Assembly (NCBI GenBank): GCA_026225945.1
Contig: JAMJFZ010000086.1
Span: forward strand, 87,659-151,658
Direction of reading: 5' to 3'
DNA length: 64,000 nt
DNA from: Cricetomys ansorgei
Taxonomy: Eukaryota > Chordata > Mammalia > Rodentia > Nesomyidae
Made by a program: the position numbers and the translations under genes. This document shows positions 19,831 to 34,315 of this stretch, piece after piece (positions within the stretch are counted from its first letter, which is position 1; every line of letters starts with the position of its first letter). Under the pieces are notes generated by a model that was not told the DNA's origin, searched no databases, and saw nothing but the letters and a program-made list of their open reading frames with translations.

Positions 19831-22800
19831 TTAAAACAGCATCTATTTTATAAAGCACATAATTTGATATTTGCCAATTTAGCAAGAATATTCTTTCTAA
19901 TAGTGAACAGTACTGGGGATAAATATTTTACATTATTTACAATATTTTACTTTACTATGATTTATTCTTATTCATTTCATTAGTAGCTGTGTGAATATTC
20001 TCCTTTTTGAAACTGACAGAATATCATTCTTCTTTACATGCAATCAGAGTTTTTAAATATATTTTCATACATAGTTTTAATAGAATCTCTCCCAAACTAC
20101 CAGAAATCTCTGGACTTTGGCCATGGAGTTTTCCTGTAGTTATTTTGTTTAAGGTTAAATTCAGAAATAGGGAGAAATATAAACACATGTGGAAAACCAG
20201 GTTGATAAAATAGGAAAAGTACAAAAGAAACATCAAGAAACAGAGGTTAAACAATACACTTTGCTTCTTCATGTGTTTAAAGTTATATTTGCCTTGGAAG
20301 ATGATTTCTGTTCTTCTTTTTGATCCAAGTATTAGTATAAAAGGTCATACATGAGAGAAAGAGAAGGCTCTGAGGATTCAGTATGACCTTGATATGAACA
20401 CTTTACATCAATATTCTGGGTATTTTAAAGCTCAGTGAACTTAGAATTCATAGTTACTATGCTTAGTTGAATTCTGCAAGAAAGATCAAAATGTGTCCTT
20501 AAGGATCCTCACTTTTAAAACTAGCAGGAACTGAAATTTAAAAAAAAAATATTTAAAAATGGGAAAGAAATGGAAACAAATTGATTTTTTTTATTTTTAA
20601 ATTAACAAGCTTTTAAATTTCACAGTTGTGAAATTTTGCTGAACAAATATCACTGTGATTATGGAGAAATATCAGTAAATAAGAGAATGCATTTAGTGTT
20701 CTAAAAATCTTCTCAGAAATGAGATTAATAATTGAATTTACGTATCTGTTTGTAGTTATGCATCAACAATGAAATTTATGGAGCAGTGATGACATAAATA
20801 AGAGTCATGAAGAAGGAGCAAGGAAGGATTTAAAAAGCTGTTCTGATTTAACCTTCAACTGAATAAACAAGGCACATTTCCTAGGATTGTACAGGGAATC
20901 AAAGCCACAGATTTCTGTTGACATTGAAGCCTCTGAAATGTTTCATTATTCAACCTAAATATAAAGAGTATTGTCTTTTCAGACTCTCATGTTTGATTCA
21001 ACTTAATAGTGTTTAAAATTTAGTATGTTTTAAAAAGAGTTCATATCTGTTTTATAATGCAATGGAACCTAAATGTAGATATTGATTTGTGAATAATAGA
21101 AATATATCAGTTAATTTTATTTTAAAGAGAATTTTATAGTATATTTTCCAAGCAAATCATTTTGATGAGCATGAGATAAAATATCTCTGGTCATAAACAA
21201 ATTTTTACATAGAATAAAGATCTATAAACAAATATTCCAAAGTTTTTTTTCCAATGTATGCTGGTCCATATAAACCATGGGTCTATATTTTCAAAAAGAG
21301 CAGCAAAAAAGTTAGTCATAATAAGATGCAAGAACATGCACATTGGACATATAAAAACTTCTCTTTGCCAAATCACTAATGAAATGTTGCTTTAGCCTAG
21401 GATTTTAAAAAGGCTGTAGAGAGGAAAACAAAACCTGATCACTCTTTAGATATTAGGGGAACTGAGACATATGTGTTAAGTAGTAAATTGAAATAACCTA
21501 TGTTCTACTCCAGCAAAAACACTTGGGAATGTCAAGGACCCTTTACTTTTATACCTAATTGGGAAGATGACAGAAGAATGAAATAATAAGATAAATGTAT
21601 TCTGACTTCAATCTTAATAGATGAAGATCATTGAATTTGATGTTACAGGAATTCAAAGTGAAAGGAACAGCATGAGGTTGGAAAATCAGAAGATATTCAT
21701 AACTTATCCAAAAATTTAATAATATTTATTTTTCATAATCATCATGTTTGATTAATCTTGGTGTGTTTAAACCATAGATTTCTTTACAAAATCATAACTT
21801 TATAGTGTACTGATGTTGAAATATATGTACTAATTTAGGAATTATAAACACACACTGTTTACTGAAAAAGTGAAGGGGAATGTTATTGTTAATATTCATT
21901 GCAGATGGTTTTGGATAAAAAATTGTCAAAATTTTTATTCATCACAATTTACTTGTATTTAGAAAAACTGAAGATCTGCATTCAGACCTTTCTAAGTCAT
22001 TTTTCAGAATAATATAAAACTTCATGCAGGAAAGTCAGAGATTCTTATATTTAAGAGATGAAACAAGAGATATTTAGGATAACTGGTCAGAAGGAGCTTT
22101 AAAGTTTGGGTATTGGAGTTAGGAAACTTTCTTTAGCGACAAATCATTGAGTGTATGCATTGCCTTATGAAGACAAGAGAATCAGAGGGAGAGAGGTAAA
22201 GCTTATCAAATTTTAAATATTTGGACCTTTGAGATACAAGGATGAAATGGTTAAAAGAAATTTCATACATTTGAAGAAGATATCTGAAATCATCATATAT
22301 AACAGCTTATGCGTTAAGAATGTATAAATATATCCCTAGTAGCATTTATAAATTGAAACATGACAAATATTTTTCAGTGAGATAGTACGTATGCCTGTCG
22401 AATTCAAAGAAATAAAACAATCATGGTACCTTTATATGTTCAAATGCATTTTAATATGATTAGGAAAAACTGGTGAGCTGTTCATTATATTCAGAGTTAG
22501 AATATTTGCCTGAAGAGATGAGAACATTGACTATGAGATGTTTCCCATTTTCCTGAACTAGGGTCCTTTTATCAGTATGGATTTTCAATAGGGTGAGCTC
22601 TAACATTTCCCTTTATTCCAACTGGTGAGGACATTAGGGTTTAAGAGTTAGTTACAAAGCAATGGTCACACATGTAACTCTGATTAGATTCATAGGGTCA
22701 CAAAATAAAACTAAAATAAATGATATTTTGAAAGGGATTTGTGTTGTGTGGGGTTTTTGACAAGCTTGGTATGGAGATGTGAGACATCTGAGATAATAAT

Positions 22801-23780
22801 TTCCTTATTATGAAATCCTGAAGGATTATTTTCTAAAACAAAAAAAAAAACCACATTACTGAATATGTTGAAGATAATCCACTCTTTCAATAAATGGAAA
22901 AAAAGTCGTGAAGAATTGATTGAAAGTTGAAATCTTTAGACATTCTGTAAAATCACATTCACAGCATTTACCCATATAACGCAGCTAGCCTTTCTTCCAT
23001 GCAAACTTTCCACTCTGTCCCAAGAAGCAATCTTCAGCTTTGTGAACTTCATAGAATGGGTGTATTCACCGAAATTGTAGAATTTTGAAAATAAGAGTAA
23101 ATGTGTCACACACTACTGTTCATTATTTCTTCATGATCTTTTGTTTTCTGTTACGAAAGAATAAGAATGATGGAGGTTCCACTTTATAATCCAATTATAT
23201 AAGACGTTATACCTCTGTCTATTGACCTTTTCTAACCAAGTGGATGACTCACGGAGTTCTTCTGTTTATCAGTACTTGTTGCTGTATTTCTTGGCTTGAT
23301 GCTAAGGACTAGTATCAACAAAAGAAGCCATAGTGCACAGAAACTTAGCAATATGATCATTATGGTTTGTTTTGAGATTAGTTATATTTCCAGAAGGAAT
23401 GAAATCAATTGTTATATTCATTTCATTATTATCTATACTCCTTTGTTAAAAGTATTATTTGTTAATACTTGATGTGTATATTTTTCATTAATGATACTAA
23501 GGATTTCTTCATAATTCTTAAAGCTTATGCTCTTTTTCCAATGTATGCCTTCAAGTCCAAATATCTACATGTTTATAAACATTACCTCTCCTCCCTTCCT
23601 CTCTGTCCTGTGTAAGATAATGTAATAACTAATTGGTGATTCCCATGAAAAAATTTCCTAAATCCAGTGTCCATGTTTTTTTAAATTTCATGGATAGGTT
23701 CTCAGTCATTTTTGTTGTAAAATCCATAGGTCTATGATTCACCTGGATGCAACTCTGCTTTTTAAAGGAAGATGACATAG
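19831..23780. other. AT-rich DNA, nothing recognised
   Basis: Four kilobases without SINEs or gene-like frames. A short block near 22,680-22,760 recalls an L1 3' end, but not enough to call. Confidence 0.4.
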
Positions 23781-23784
23781 AGGT

Positions 23785-24830
23785 TTGTTTTTTTTTTTAA
23801 TTACAGATCTTACTTTTTATTTTTTAATTTTCTTTATTTTCATTTTTACGCTGCATACAATAATTCCAGAAGGCAGGCTCCATACCATCCACTACTCCAA
23901 GATCTTCCCCATCTCACCTCTCCCACAAATCCACCTGTGCTCCTCTTCTTGCTTTTCTTTAAAAAAAAGAAAATCAGAACATACCATTTAACAGGGCCAT
24001 ACGGCAGATAAATGTGTCAGAAAACTACAACTTCAGCTTGTAGGAGTACTACAAGAATGTGTAGCCGAACCACCTTAAAATATATGTAGGGAACCTACTA
24101 CAAATCCATGCAAGCTCCCAGAGAACTGTTTTAGTCTCTGTGAGCCACTGTGTGTCCTGCACAGTTGACTCCATGAGTCATGTCTCCTACTGACTTCCAC
24201 TTTTTAGTCCCCACAATGTGTGTCTGCTCTCTTACCCCTTGTTTTGTAATCCCCACCCAATGTTTGGCCATGGGACTCTCTAACTGCTCCCATCAGCTAC
24301 AAGAGGTAGCTTCTCTGATGAAGATTAGACTAGACACTCATCTATGAATAAAGCCAAACTTCATTATGAATTGTCTGTGGGTTATCCAGAGTCTGAATCC
24401 TGGCCATCCCTGCAGTGTCAATCATCTGCTACAGCTCTCGTTTTGAAGTTCTGCCTGTCAATTGGCCCAGTACATCTTGAAGGCAGAACAATTTGTAGGT
24501 CGAAGCTTTTGTGGCTTAGTTGGTGTCCCAGTCATACTACTGTAAGCCTTTCCTGGTTATAGAAGATGGCCAATATAGATTCCATACTCCCCATTTTTTG
24601 TATTTTTCAGTAGGTTCACTCTGGTGAAGGGCAGGGAGTTTCTACAGTACTAGGTTTCAAGTGTACCTCTCAAATACCTCCAAATTCCAGTCTGTATTCC
24701 GTATATTCTCTGCCTCTAATCCTTTCCCACAGGTGATATATTCCCATCCTTCCCAAGTTTAACTGCAAAATTTGTTCTATATCCCCTTTGCAGAAAGATC
24801 TACATGTTTTACAGGGGCACTGTCTGAATA
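23785..24830 (-). mobile_element. L1 LINE 3' UTR, antisense
   Basis: Antisense order of rodent L1 3' UTR words: poly-T/TTTA head, 'ctgtgagccactgtgtgtcc', 'gtttggccatgggactctct', 'gctcccatcagctacaag', 'gcttctctgatgaagattag', 'ttcactctggtgaag'. It is heavily diverged and non-coding. Confidence 0.7.
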
Positions 24831-27800
24831 ATACTGTAAAAAATTATTTTTATCTCATGATTCTTAAAATCTTTTTCCATAAAATACCTATTGACAACTT
24901 GCTACCTTACATTTTGATAAATCACTGTATTTTGTTATTCCAAATTTAATATCTACATTTTGATTGCATTACGTTGTCTAAAAATATGAGTTTTCTTAAT
25001 CACAGACTGTGATTTTCTCAGGATAAAGATGAATTGATCATGAAAGTCTTAAAAGTAAATATTCATTATCTTCAGTTAAGTAATAAATCATGTCAGAAAC
25101 CTCATCTTCAGTGTTTCCAGTATGCTGTGCTTTCAGTTCAATCCTAGGCAATTTGACTCATCCATTCAATTTGAGGTCATGTCAGAACAGCTCTTTAATT
25201 TTTCCATTTTCCCTCTTTATTATTTGGTGCAAATGTTAATTGGATATTTTCTGTCTTCTTTGAGTATAAGCATATGCACCACCTAAATTCATAATTTATT
25301 TTTCTAATACCTTTATGAAATACGAACTGAAATCATTTCTTGTGTCTCTACGTAATCACAAAATAGTGTTAATATTTCATCAGATTCTACCAAATTTGAA
25401 ATAAAGTCTGTACCACACCTCTTCATCTGTTTATTTTAAACAACACAAAAATCAATGTCTTTTAATTTCTTCCACCTTTCCTCATATACATATTTCATTT
25501 CATACTTATCCATATGGTGAGAAGACATAAGGACTTATTTTCTTCATGTTTGTGGGATAAAATCAACCATACTAACTATGAATATCAAGTTCACTGAATA
25601 AAAAGAAACAGAAGTGACATAATGATAGATGAAATCCCTGCCAGACATTAGCTGAGGGAACCACTGTCATGGCAAGCACCATGATGAACAGAGGAAACCT
25701 GACTGTCACTGCTCAGGTGTTTTTATTGATATAGAATTCCTCAGATGTTCTACTGATTGCACATGCTGAGCATGACCAAACAAACATCCCCCAAATAAAT
25801 CCAACACTTGCAGACACTACAAAACACCAAGACCTAGGCTGCCCCTCACCCAACAGTGCACAAAATTATTTTAAATATAACAAAAATAAACTTCCACAAT
25901 TATAGAAGAATATAAAATATACTTGAGTATAAAATATACAAACAAAACATCAACAAAACTACAAACCTACAGCATCTCAACAGCTTGCTACCTGTTGGTT
26001 GTATGAGAGGGAAACAAAAGAATTTTTCTAGGGTTCTCAGGAAACTTTTATGATCTCACAGTCACAATTTAATTGTGGTGTTTGGGTGTCTCTCATTCAT
26101 TTACCTGCACTTGAGAAATTTTGACTACTACTGGTTTGGCTCATGCAACCTTGATTTGAGTGTTTGTGCCTAGTCTTATTGTATACTTTTATACGGTATT
26201 CTGTTGATATCCTTGTGAGACTGTTCTTTTCAGATTGGAAATAGAAGACCAGTGCATCTGTGAGGGAAGAGGGCATGGATAGGTAGAAAGAAAAAAAACT
26301 GATTTCATGATGTATTATTGCATGAGAGAAGAATACTATAAAGAAACAAAAATGCTGAGAAGATGCCACATTAGAGAAAAACACCTACCTCATCAAAAAG
26401 GCCTAGTTTAAGAAATGAGTCCAAAATCTGGTGAAGACATACCCAGTGGAGAACTTACCCATTGTGGATACTTCTGAAGACCAAGGTTTCCATTCCATAG
26501 TGACAATTCATAGGAAACAAGAATTTCTCCACCAAAAATCTTTGATCAACTTATACACAACTGTAACCTATGCCACCTGGCATTACTACCTTTACTTCTA
26601 ATGTCAGATGTGAAATCAAGCTTTCAAGACTTCAGCAATGGCTTTATTTAAACCAATATATGCTGAAATGATAGGTCGTAGCAGATACTGATGTTGAGTT
26701 TAACAAAACAAAAACAAAACCAGAGCAACATCATCTCAATTTCTACATTCCTGTTGGCTCTTTGACAGGGTATAATGAGATTCTCATTGGTGTCATGAGG
26801 AAACTACTGTGATCTCATACACTGTAACAAGTTAATAAACTTTCTAGTGTCACACAGTTTCCACTCACTCATGACACTTCACTATAAACTTATTTACTTT
26901 ATCCAAAATCACAAGTCTATCTTTGAGTTCTAACTCCTTTTTACTTCTCTTACCAACAATTTAAGTAAAAATGGGCTCTGTAAATAACTCAAGTGAATGA
27001 AGGTATTACATTGCCAGTCTAGTAGATTGACAGATTCTTAGACATATTTCAGATATTCGTGCTTTCATATCACTAGACTGGAGATGAAGAGCAATCTGTG
27101 TTCTGCCTTCAGATACTTCCAACTCAAAAGGACATATGTTCTCTTTAACATGCTCTTTTGAATAGCAGAAACAAATCCCACTGGAAAGGTGCAAAATAGA
27201 TGAGGAAATAGGGTTACAAATATCTCTTCCTGAACAAACATATGAAAACTGAGATACACACGCACACACACACACACACAAACACTCGAGATACCTAAGA
27301 TGGCATACATGCTGACAAATATCCACGCTTCTATTGATTCACTAGCACAGGTACCAAGAACAAATACTTATTTGTGGATTCCTGGAAAATTGCCATTTTG
27401 CCTTGGGAAAAGCTTTTCAAATGCAATCACAAAGTCTTCAACAATCTAAGGAATAAACTGCAAAAGCTGGTTCGTCACTATTGATATCTTTGGGAATGAC
27501 CAGAGAAAAAGACAACACTCTTGGTTCCTTCTAGTAAATCTCCCCACAACCACCCTCTTTTGTACAACCAGAATCCAGGACCTATTTTACTGCTGAACAC
27601 TGAAATGTATGCATTTTGGCCTGCTATGAATTCTCACCAGGAGCAGGCCATGTAATTCAATTGACTGATAAGCTGCTGTTCACACAGATGCCAGTCTACT
27701 TCAGTCAATATGCTAGACACAAGAATAGACCATTGTACTGTCTATAAAAAATACTTATCTCTCTGATCCATTCATTATCACCTGTATCATTCTGAGGTTC

Positions 27801-28449
27801 TGTTGATGGTTGTGATTGCATGGGGCACACACCAAAGATTGACCATTGTTCCTTTTTTTAAAAAAGGAGGGACAATTAATAAATGTGCTATCCTAATAAA
27901 TTACATACATGACACCATTTTCAGGTTTTCTGTACATTTTGAGGGTTGACTTCCTTTCTAGAGAGAGTACACAGTATGTATGCTTACTCACTACTTCATG
28001 GGAATTATAACATCTATTCCCTACCAATGATTAGAATTATCCAATGATTTTATATACTCAGTCACAAGGATGGGCAATTATACTAATGAGAATACATGCT
28101 TCTGAAGATTGTACAATCATTGTCAATCAGTGGGCTCCTCCACAGAGTTGTGATTAAGCATGGGGATTCCACCACAGAACAATCTTTCGTTTTTAAGCTT
28201 TAAGGTGGCAAGACGCAGAGGAGCTGAACTTCATCTACAACAGACAGATTATTCTCCCCTGACCTCTGAACAATCCAAGGCTTGCATTACAATCAGGGAA
28301 AAACACATTATGTGTGATCTTAGGCTAATTTGTGAGTTTTTTGAGCCCCAGAGCCCTACCATGGATTACAATAAAGTCCTATGATACCCATTCTTCTACT
28401 GTAATCAGGGAGCAACTTGCCAAAATGAATAAGACACATGACATGAAAA
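24831..28449. other. AT-rich DNA with weak internal duplication
   Basis: No recognised gene. Blocks near 25,960-26,060 and 26,715-26,830 ('cctgttggttgtatgag' against 'cctgttggctctttgac', then 'gatctca...') look like a weak direct duplication with spacing near 750. A short CA repeat lies at 27,256. Confidence 0.35.
27256..27282 (+). repeat. (CA)n microsatellite, short
   Basis: About 13 CA/CG dinucleotides ('acacgcacacacac'). Confidence 0.9.
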
Positions 28450-30080
28450 TATGATAGCTCAAAGCATTTCTCAACCTGGATCCTTGTATTCACATTGGGG
28501 AACTTGACCTAGTGGAGTTAAGTAACACCAGATTTATACTGATTCAACTATTCCAGGAGTCATATTTTCTACATAAGCCACACAAGCAATGAAACCTGAA
28601 AAAAAAGCAAACTCTTTCTATTTCATTGATTTCTAATATCCTTTGATCCCTATATGAAGGTTTCCGGTTCTATAATTTTCACCATGAATAATGACACAAA
28701 ATTCAGCTTTTTGATCTTTTACATGTAAAAGATTCCTAGTCTGCAAATCAAGCCTCAGTACTCCCAACTCCTTATAATAACAATGGATTTGAAGTTTTTC
28801 TTTCAAAAATATTGTCTGACAGGTAACCATACAACTCTTCTAATGGAAGATATTTAAAATGAAAAAGAAAAATAAGAAGGGAAGAATAAAACAAAATGAA
28901 AGATGAAGGAATAAATCTAATTAGGAGTGAATAATAAAGATAAAATAATAAAATAGTAACAATATATAAAATGTAAATGTAATAAATAATATTTATTTAT
29001 TAAATAAATAAATGTATAAAGTAAATGAATATATAAAATTAAATATAAGTAATAAAAATAAAAAATATATAAAATATGAAAATAATAATAAAATAATAAA
29101 GGTAAAAATAAGATATTATAAAGAGGCATGGATGTAGAAAAGAAGAATTGAGGATGGATGAGTTGAAAGTAGGACAGATGATTAGGAATGTTGTATTATG
29201 TAGATAGTAGGGTATATATCAAGAAATGTGCTATGAGTGTGTATAGAGAACAGAGAAGGAAGCTTGGGACAGTGATTGGGGTTGTGTTAAATTTGGATCT
29301 CTCATTATTTCTGCTAGGAAAACAAGAAAGTGCCTAGTAAGTTCCTCTTTGCCAAGCCCCATATGCACTCCTGGGTGACTACTGTTATGCATCCCTGCTA
29401 AATATGGCCACAATGGGCACCTGGAACTGTGTTTTTATCTCTGCTAGAACAAGAAATCTAGAACTCTGCATGCCTCAGGAGATTGCACTGGTCACCAGAG
29501 TCACAATACTTCAAATTCCAAAGGCTATAAGGGACCAGTGCCATGTTCTGAAGGAAGCAGACCACCCTCACTGCAACGCCTGAAGAGAAACCCAAAGGAA
29601 AGAAAGCAGTGTGTGTATCACCAAGACAATTCTGATTCAGGGCAGTATTTCATCTGCAATATCATATGCTTTTAACCTAGGTCCATTTAATGTGCCCTCT
29701 GTAGAGAAAATTTTCCCTATTTTCTGCCTATTCAAAGACTCCTATGTGGCAACCCACTCACTTTTTCAGGCAATGCTGGAAAATGATATTATCCCCATGT
29801 TGAGTAAGTGGAATGGACTTAGGGTTGAAGATTGTACAGGATTCTCATTTCCAAGGAATATAGACACTGTCTGGTAAAATGGCTCCAGCTCAGTGAAAGA
29901 ACCCATTTGAAAAGATAACTTGAATTCCATTATTAGCTGGATGAGCCTGAAGAAGTCTGAAGAAAAAGATCATTGACACCAGAACCAAAGACAGAGAAGA
30001 CATCCCAGAATGAAATTGCAAAATCCTGATTTGTACATGGTACAGGACCCTCAGTTGTCATCATTGCCCCATGTTTAACT
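28450..30080. repeat. Diverged direct duplication, copy A
   Basis: Collinear with copy B at 30,200-32,110. Matching blocks include 'acataagccacacaagca' (28,572), 'gggacagtgattggggttgt' (29,267), 'atgcatccctgctaa' (29,387), 'gacaattctgattcagggca' (29,625), 'aggattctcatttccaagga' (29,838). An AT-only low-complexity stretch (28,917-29,125) is specific to this copy. No gene or transposon family recognised. Confidence 0.7.
28917..29125. repeat. AT-rich low-complexity tract
   Basis: About 200 bases almost only A and T with irregular AATAAA/TAAAAT words and little G or C. Confidence 0.85.
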
Positions 30081-30199
30081 GTCAAGGGATTTCAAGGGAT
30101 TTCCATACACCTTTAACTGATTAATATTAGGTCCCCATGCTACTCATTTTTCTAATTGCAAATAGAAAGTACCTTGCTAAGGAGGGCAAGCATGACATA

Positions 30200-32110
30200 C
30201 CAAGGAGGAAAAAAGATGCCTGGAAGGCTTTTCTCAACTGTGATCACTTCATTCCTCCTGGGAATCTAGACCAAGGTGGAGTGAAATGACCCCAGATTAA
30301 AAATGGGTCAGCTAGCCCAAGAAACATTTTTCCTAGATAAGCCACATAAGCAGTGTAAGTGGACACAAGAAACTCTTCTGATTCACTAAATTTAAGATCC
30401 ATTGTATACCTTCATAGAGATCTCTGCTTTTCCTTATTTTCACCATGAAGAAAGTCTTAAATGTCTGCTTCTAAAGCTAGCTGTGGCAGATGCCTAATCT
30501 ACAGTCCAAGGCACAGTGCTCACAAAACCTTGTATTAGTTCTGGTTTCTTGCCTAAACATTATCTGACACGTAATTGGTCCATGATACAGCTATCCTAAT
30601 AGAGGACATTTAGAAAGCAAATAAGGACAAAGAAAGCAAAGATGACAAAAAGCAATGAAGAAAGAAAGAACCAAAAAGACACTAAACAGAGGCAGAAAGG
30701 AACATGAATAAGAAAAGAACAAAGGATAAATGATGGGAAGTAGATAGTCATCTATGTAGGAAAGAAAACAGGGTGAATGGCAAGGACAGGTTATTGGGAA
30801 GGTTTTACTTATGTAGTTAGTGGTGAATATTCTCCTCTATAGAGTTAAACTTTAGATGAAAAGAAATAATGAGAAAAGAAGAAATGAATGAGCAATGAAG
30901 TGAATACAAGTGTTGTGTTAAGTTCAAAAAAGGGTGGTTTACTCTAATAATAGTATATTCTTAAAAATGATTTTGAGTAATTACTATTTCTTGTACTAGG
31001 GAAGGCTATTTCTAACCTACTCCAACATTTCTTCCTTTCTGTAGATCTTTCTTGAGGACTGTGGTCTTCTGGTGTTTCATTTTGCCTATCTATTGTTAGG
31101 ATTTTCCAACTTCGGTTTAGGCTGTCATTCATGTCAACTTTTGTTAGAGTGGATAGAAGAATGAGGGTACGTGGGAAGTTTTGGAGAGAACAAATAGAAG
31201 TGGAAAATATGATTATCTTAAAATCAAAAAATAAAAGAAAAAACAAACATTGAAGGGAAGAACTGTATGTTCCCACCTGGATGAGCTTGGGCCAAAATTA
31301 GCAGAACATGTAGTGTTCCATAAATGAGTTATGGGTGCCTGTGGAGAGCAGAGAAAGCACCTTGGGACAATGACTGGGGCTGTGTGAATTTGAGATATCT
31401 GTGTTTTCTGCTAGGAAGTCAGGAATGGAGCCCCATCAACTCTCTCCCTTTCCCAAGCCCCAAAAGTTAGACTGTTGTATGAATACTGTTTTGCATCCCT
31501 GCTAAGCCTTTTTGTCTCTATGAGGTCAAGAATTCTAGAACATCACTTACCTCAAGAAACTGCAGTTTTCACCAGGGTAACGAGACCTTGGGAGAATGAG
31601 CAGTTGGGGTGTCCTGGAGGAAGCAAATTTTCCTTGAATCCAAACTAAAGTGGTGTTTGCATTACCATGACAATTCTGATTTGGGGTAGTATTTCACCTG
31701 GAATGTCGTAAGACATGCTGCTTATAACATATGTCCACTTACTGGGACCTCTGCATAACTGCTTACCATAAGAGTCCCAGATTGCAAACCACTCACTATT
31801 TTAGGCAATTCTGCATGTGATGTTCTCCCCATCTTGGTAAATTGTCTTAGGGATGAAGATTGAAAAGATTCTCATTTTCAAGGATCAGATATACTGTCTA
31901 GTAAAATGGCATGACAATCCTAATTTCTTACACATTATGAAAACTGAATGGAAATCCATTCTTAGGTGGATGAGGATACAGAATTCTGAGGTATAATGTC
32001 ATTGACACTTGGCCAAAGTCAGAGCTGAGATGCCCCCAGCGTGGAATAGCAATTCCTGAATTGTACAGGGTGCACTACTCGAAGCTGTGGTCTTGGCCAT
32101 ATTTAATTTT
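30200..32110. repeat. Diverged direct duplication, copy B
   Basis: Collinear with copy A: 'agataagccacataagca' (30,334), 'gggacaatgactggggctgt' (31,364), 'ttgcatccctgctaa' (31,491), 'gacaattctgatttggggta' (31,669), 'agattctcattttcaaggat' (31,868). It carries about 350 bases near 30,930-31,280 that copy A lacks. Confidence 0.7.
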
Positions 32111-32559
32111 GACATACAAAGCAGTCAGTCTTCCCTGGCGGTAATGACACAGTGAACCCAGGCACCCAGAAAACATCAAATATTAGAAGTTCAAAGAGGC
32201 TATAGTAGTGAAAACACCTACTTCATCACCCAGAAACCATTCTATGAAATAACTACAGCTTGTGAGAACTAGTACACAATGTCAAACTCATCTTGTCCTC
32301 GATACCTCAGAGGCCTTCAGCTTTCTATACAAAGTTGAAAACCTTGCATGAGAAGATATTCACAGACTACAGCCTATGTTATCAATGAACCTTGTCTTGG
32401 GTTCTAGTGAGAGGTACAATTTAGCATCCAGGACTTGTGTCATAGTTTTATTGGAAACATCATCACCAACGTAGAAATGCAGAAATCCACCAATGCAAAA
32501 ATGCAGAAATAGAAGTTGTTACAGGATATTTTGGAGTCATGAAAAGACCCAAACATCAC

Positions 32560-34315
32560 AAAGATTCAAAAAGAAATAGAATTATATGCCCATTTCACTC
32601 TTCAATATAGATGCAAATGAACTCAATAAAATACTCACAAAGCACATCCAAGAACACATTAAAAAGATTATTCACGATGATTGAATAGCATTGATCCCAA
32701 AGAGGAATAGATGGTTCAATTGAAGAAAATGAGTCAATGTAATCCACTGCATAAACAAAATTAATAGAAAAAACTACATGATCTTTCTCACTACAATGTG
32801 AGAAAGCTTTTGATAATATCAAACAACCCTTCAAAATAAATCTAATGGAGCGATTGAGGATAAAAAGCCATACTGAAACATGAAAAGGTAAGTAACAGCA
32901 ATCCTACTGACAACATCAAATTAAATAGAGGGAAACTCAAAGCAATTACACTAAAATCAGAAGCAAGACCAGGCTGCTTTCCTCCATTTATAAATATTGA
33001 ATACACTACTTAAAGTTCTAGCAAGAACAATGAGACAAGAGAAGGAGATTAAGGGAATATGAATTCACAAGGAAACAGTCAAAGTATCCTTATTTGCAGA
33101 TGAGATATTATATGAAATGACCTCAAAAACTGGATCAGGGAACTCCTATAGCTGGTAAACAACTTCAGTGAAATGACTGCTACAAATAAACTCAAAAAAT
33201 CTGTAGCCCTCCTATATACAATGACAAATAGAGACAGAAAGAAATAAGAGAAACAATACTCTTCACAATAGCTACAAATAACATAAGGTATCTTTGGCAA
33301 CTCTAACCAAGCAAGTGAAAGACTTGAATGACAAAATATTTATGTCCTTGAAGAGGGAATTTGAAGATTTCAAAAGATGGAAAGATATCCCACGCTCCTG
33401 ACTTCGTAAGATTAACATAGTAAAAATGGCCACTGTACAAAAAGTAATCTAAGGACTCAATGCAACCCCTATCAAAATCCCAATATACTTCTTTAAAGAC
33501 ATTAAAAGGGCAATACACTACTTCCTATATAAAAACAAAAATACTTAGGATAGCTAAAAAAATCCTGAAAAATAAAAGAACTTCAAGAGGTATCAAGATC
33601 CCTGATCTTAATCTGTACTACAGAGCCATAGTAATAATAACTGCATGGTATTGGCACAAAAATAGACTTGATGACCAATGGAACAGAATAAAGGATACAG
33701 ATATATATCCACACACCTATGGATACCTGATCATTTATAAAGAAGCTAGAAAAATACAATGACAAAAAGGAAGCAGCTTTAACAAATGGTGCTGGTCTCA
33801 TTGCATGTCTGAGGTAGAAGAATGCAAAAAGATCCATATCTATAACTGAGTAAAAACCTCAAGTCCAAATGAATCTAAGATCTCAGAATAAAACCAGATA
33901 TACTGAAACTGATTGAAGAGAAAGTAAAGAAATAGCCTTGAGAGCAGTGGCACAGGAGACAACTTTTTTAACAGAACACTGAAAGGCCAGGAACAAAGAT
34001 CAAAGATTGATAAGAGGACCTCATAAAACTGAAAAGCTTCTGTAAGGAAAATGACATTGTCAGCAGGGCAAATCTGAAGCCTACAGAATGGGAAGATATT
34101 GACCAATTCCACTTCCAATAGAGAATTAAAATCCAAAATATATAAAAAAATGCAAGAATCTACATGTCAACAAATTAAATAACCCAATTAAAAATGGGAT
34201 GCATATCTAAACATAGAATTCACAAAAGAGGAATCTCAAATGGCTGAGAAACACTTAAAGAAATGTTCAACATCTTTAGCATCTGGGATTGCTCTCTAAG
34301 GGCAATCAACTACTG
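32560..34315 (+). mobile_element. L1 LINE, 5'-truncated ORF2 remnant
   Basis: The clearest L1 in the window: 'tcaataaaatactcacaaag', 'gatggttcaattgaagaaaa', 'aatgtaatccactgcataaa', 'aaaaactacatgatctttct', through the C-terminal region 'gagaaacacttaaagaaatg'. It starts in mid-ORF2 (reverse transcriptase side), has many stops and frameshifts, and ends abruptly at about 34,290 where it is fused to the first unit of the tandem array. It is a dead copy. Confidence 0.88.

Noticed and set aside
33460..33762. 100-codon frame with reverse-transcriptase-like sequence
   Set aside because: It is a fragment of the dead L1 ORF2, covered by the L1 feature.
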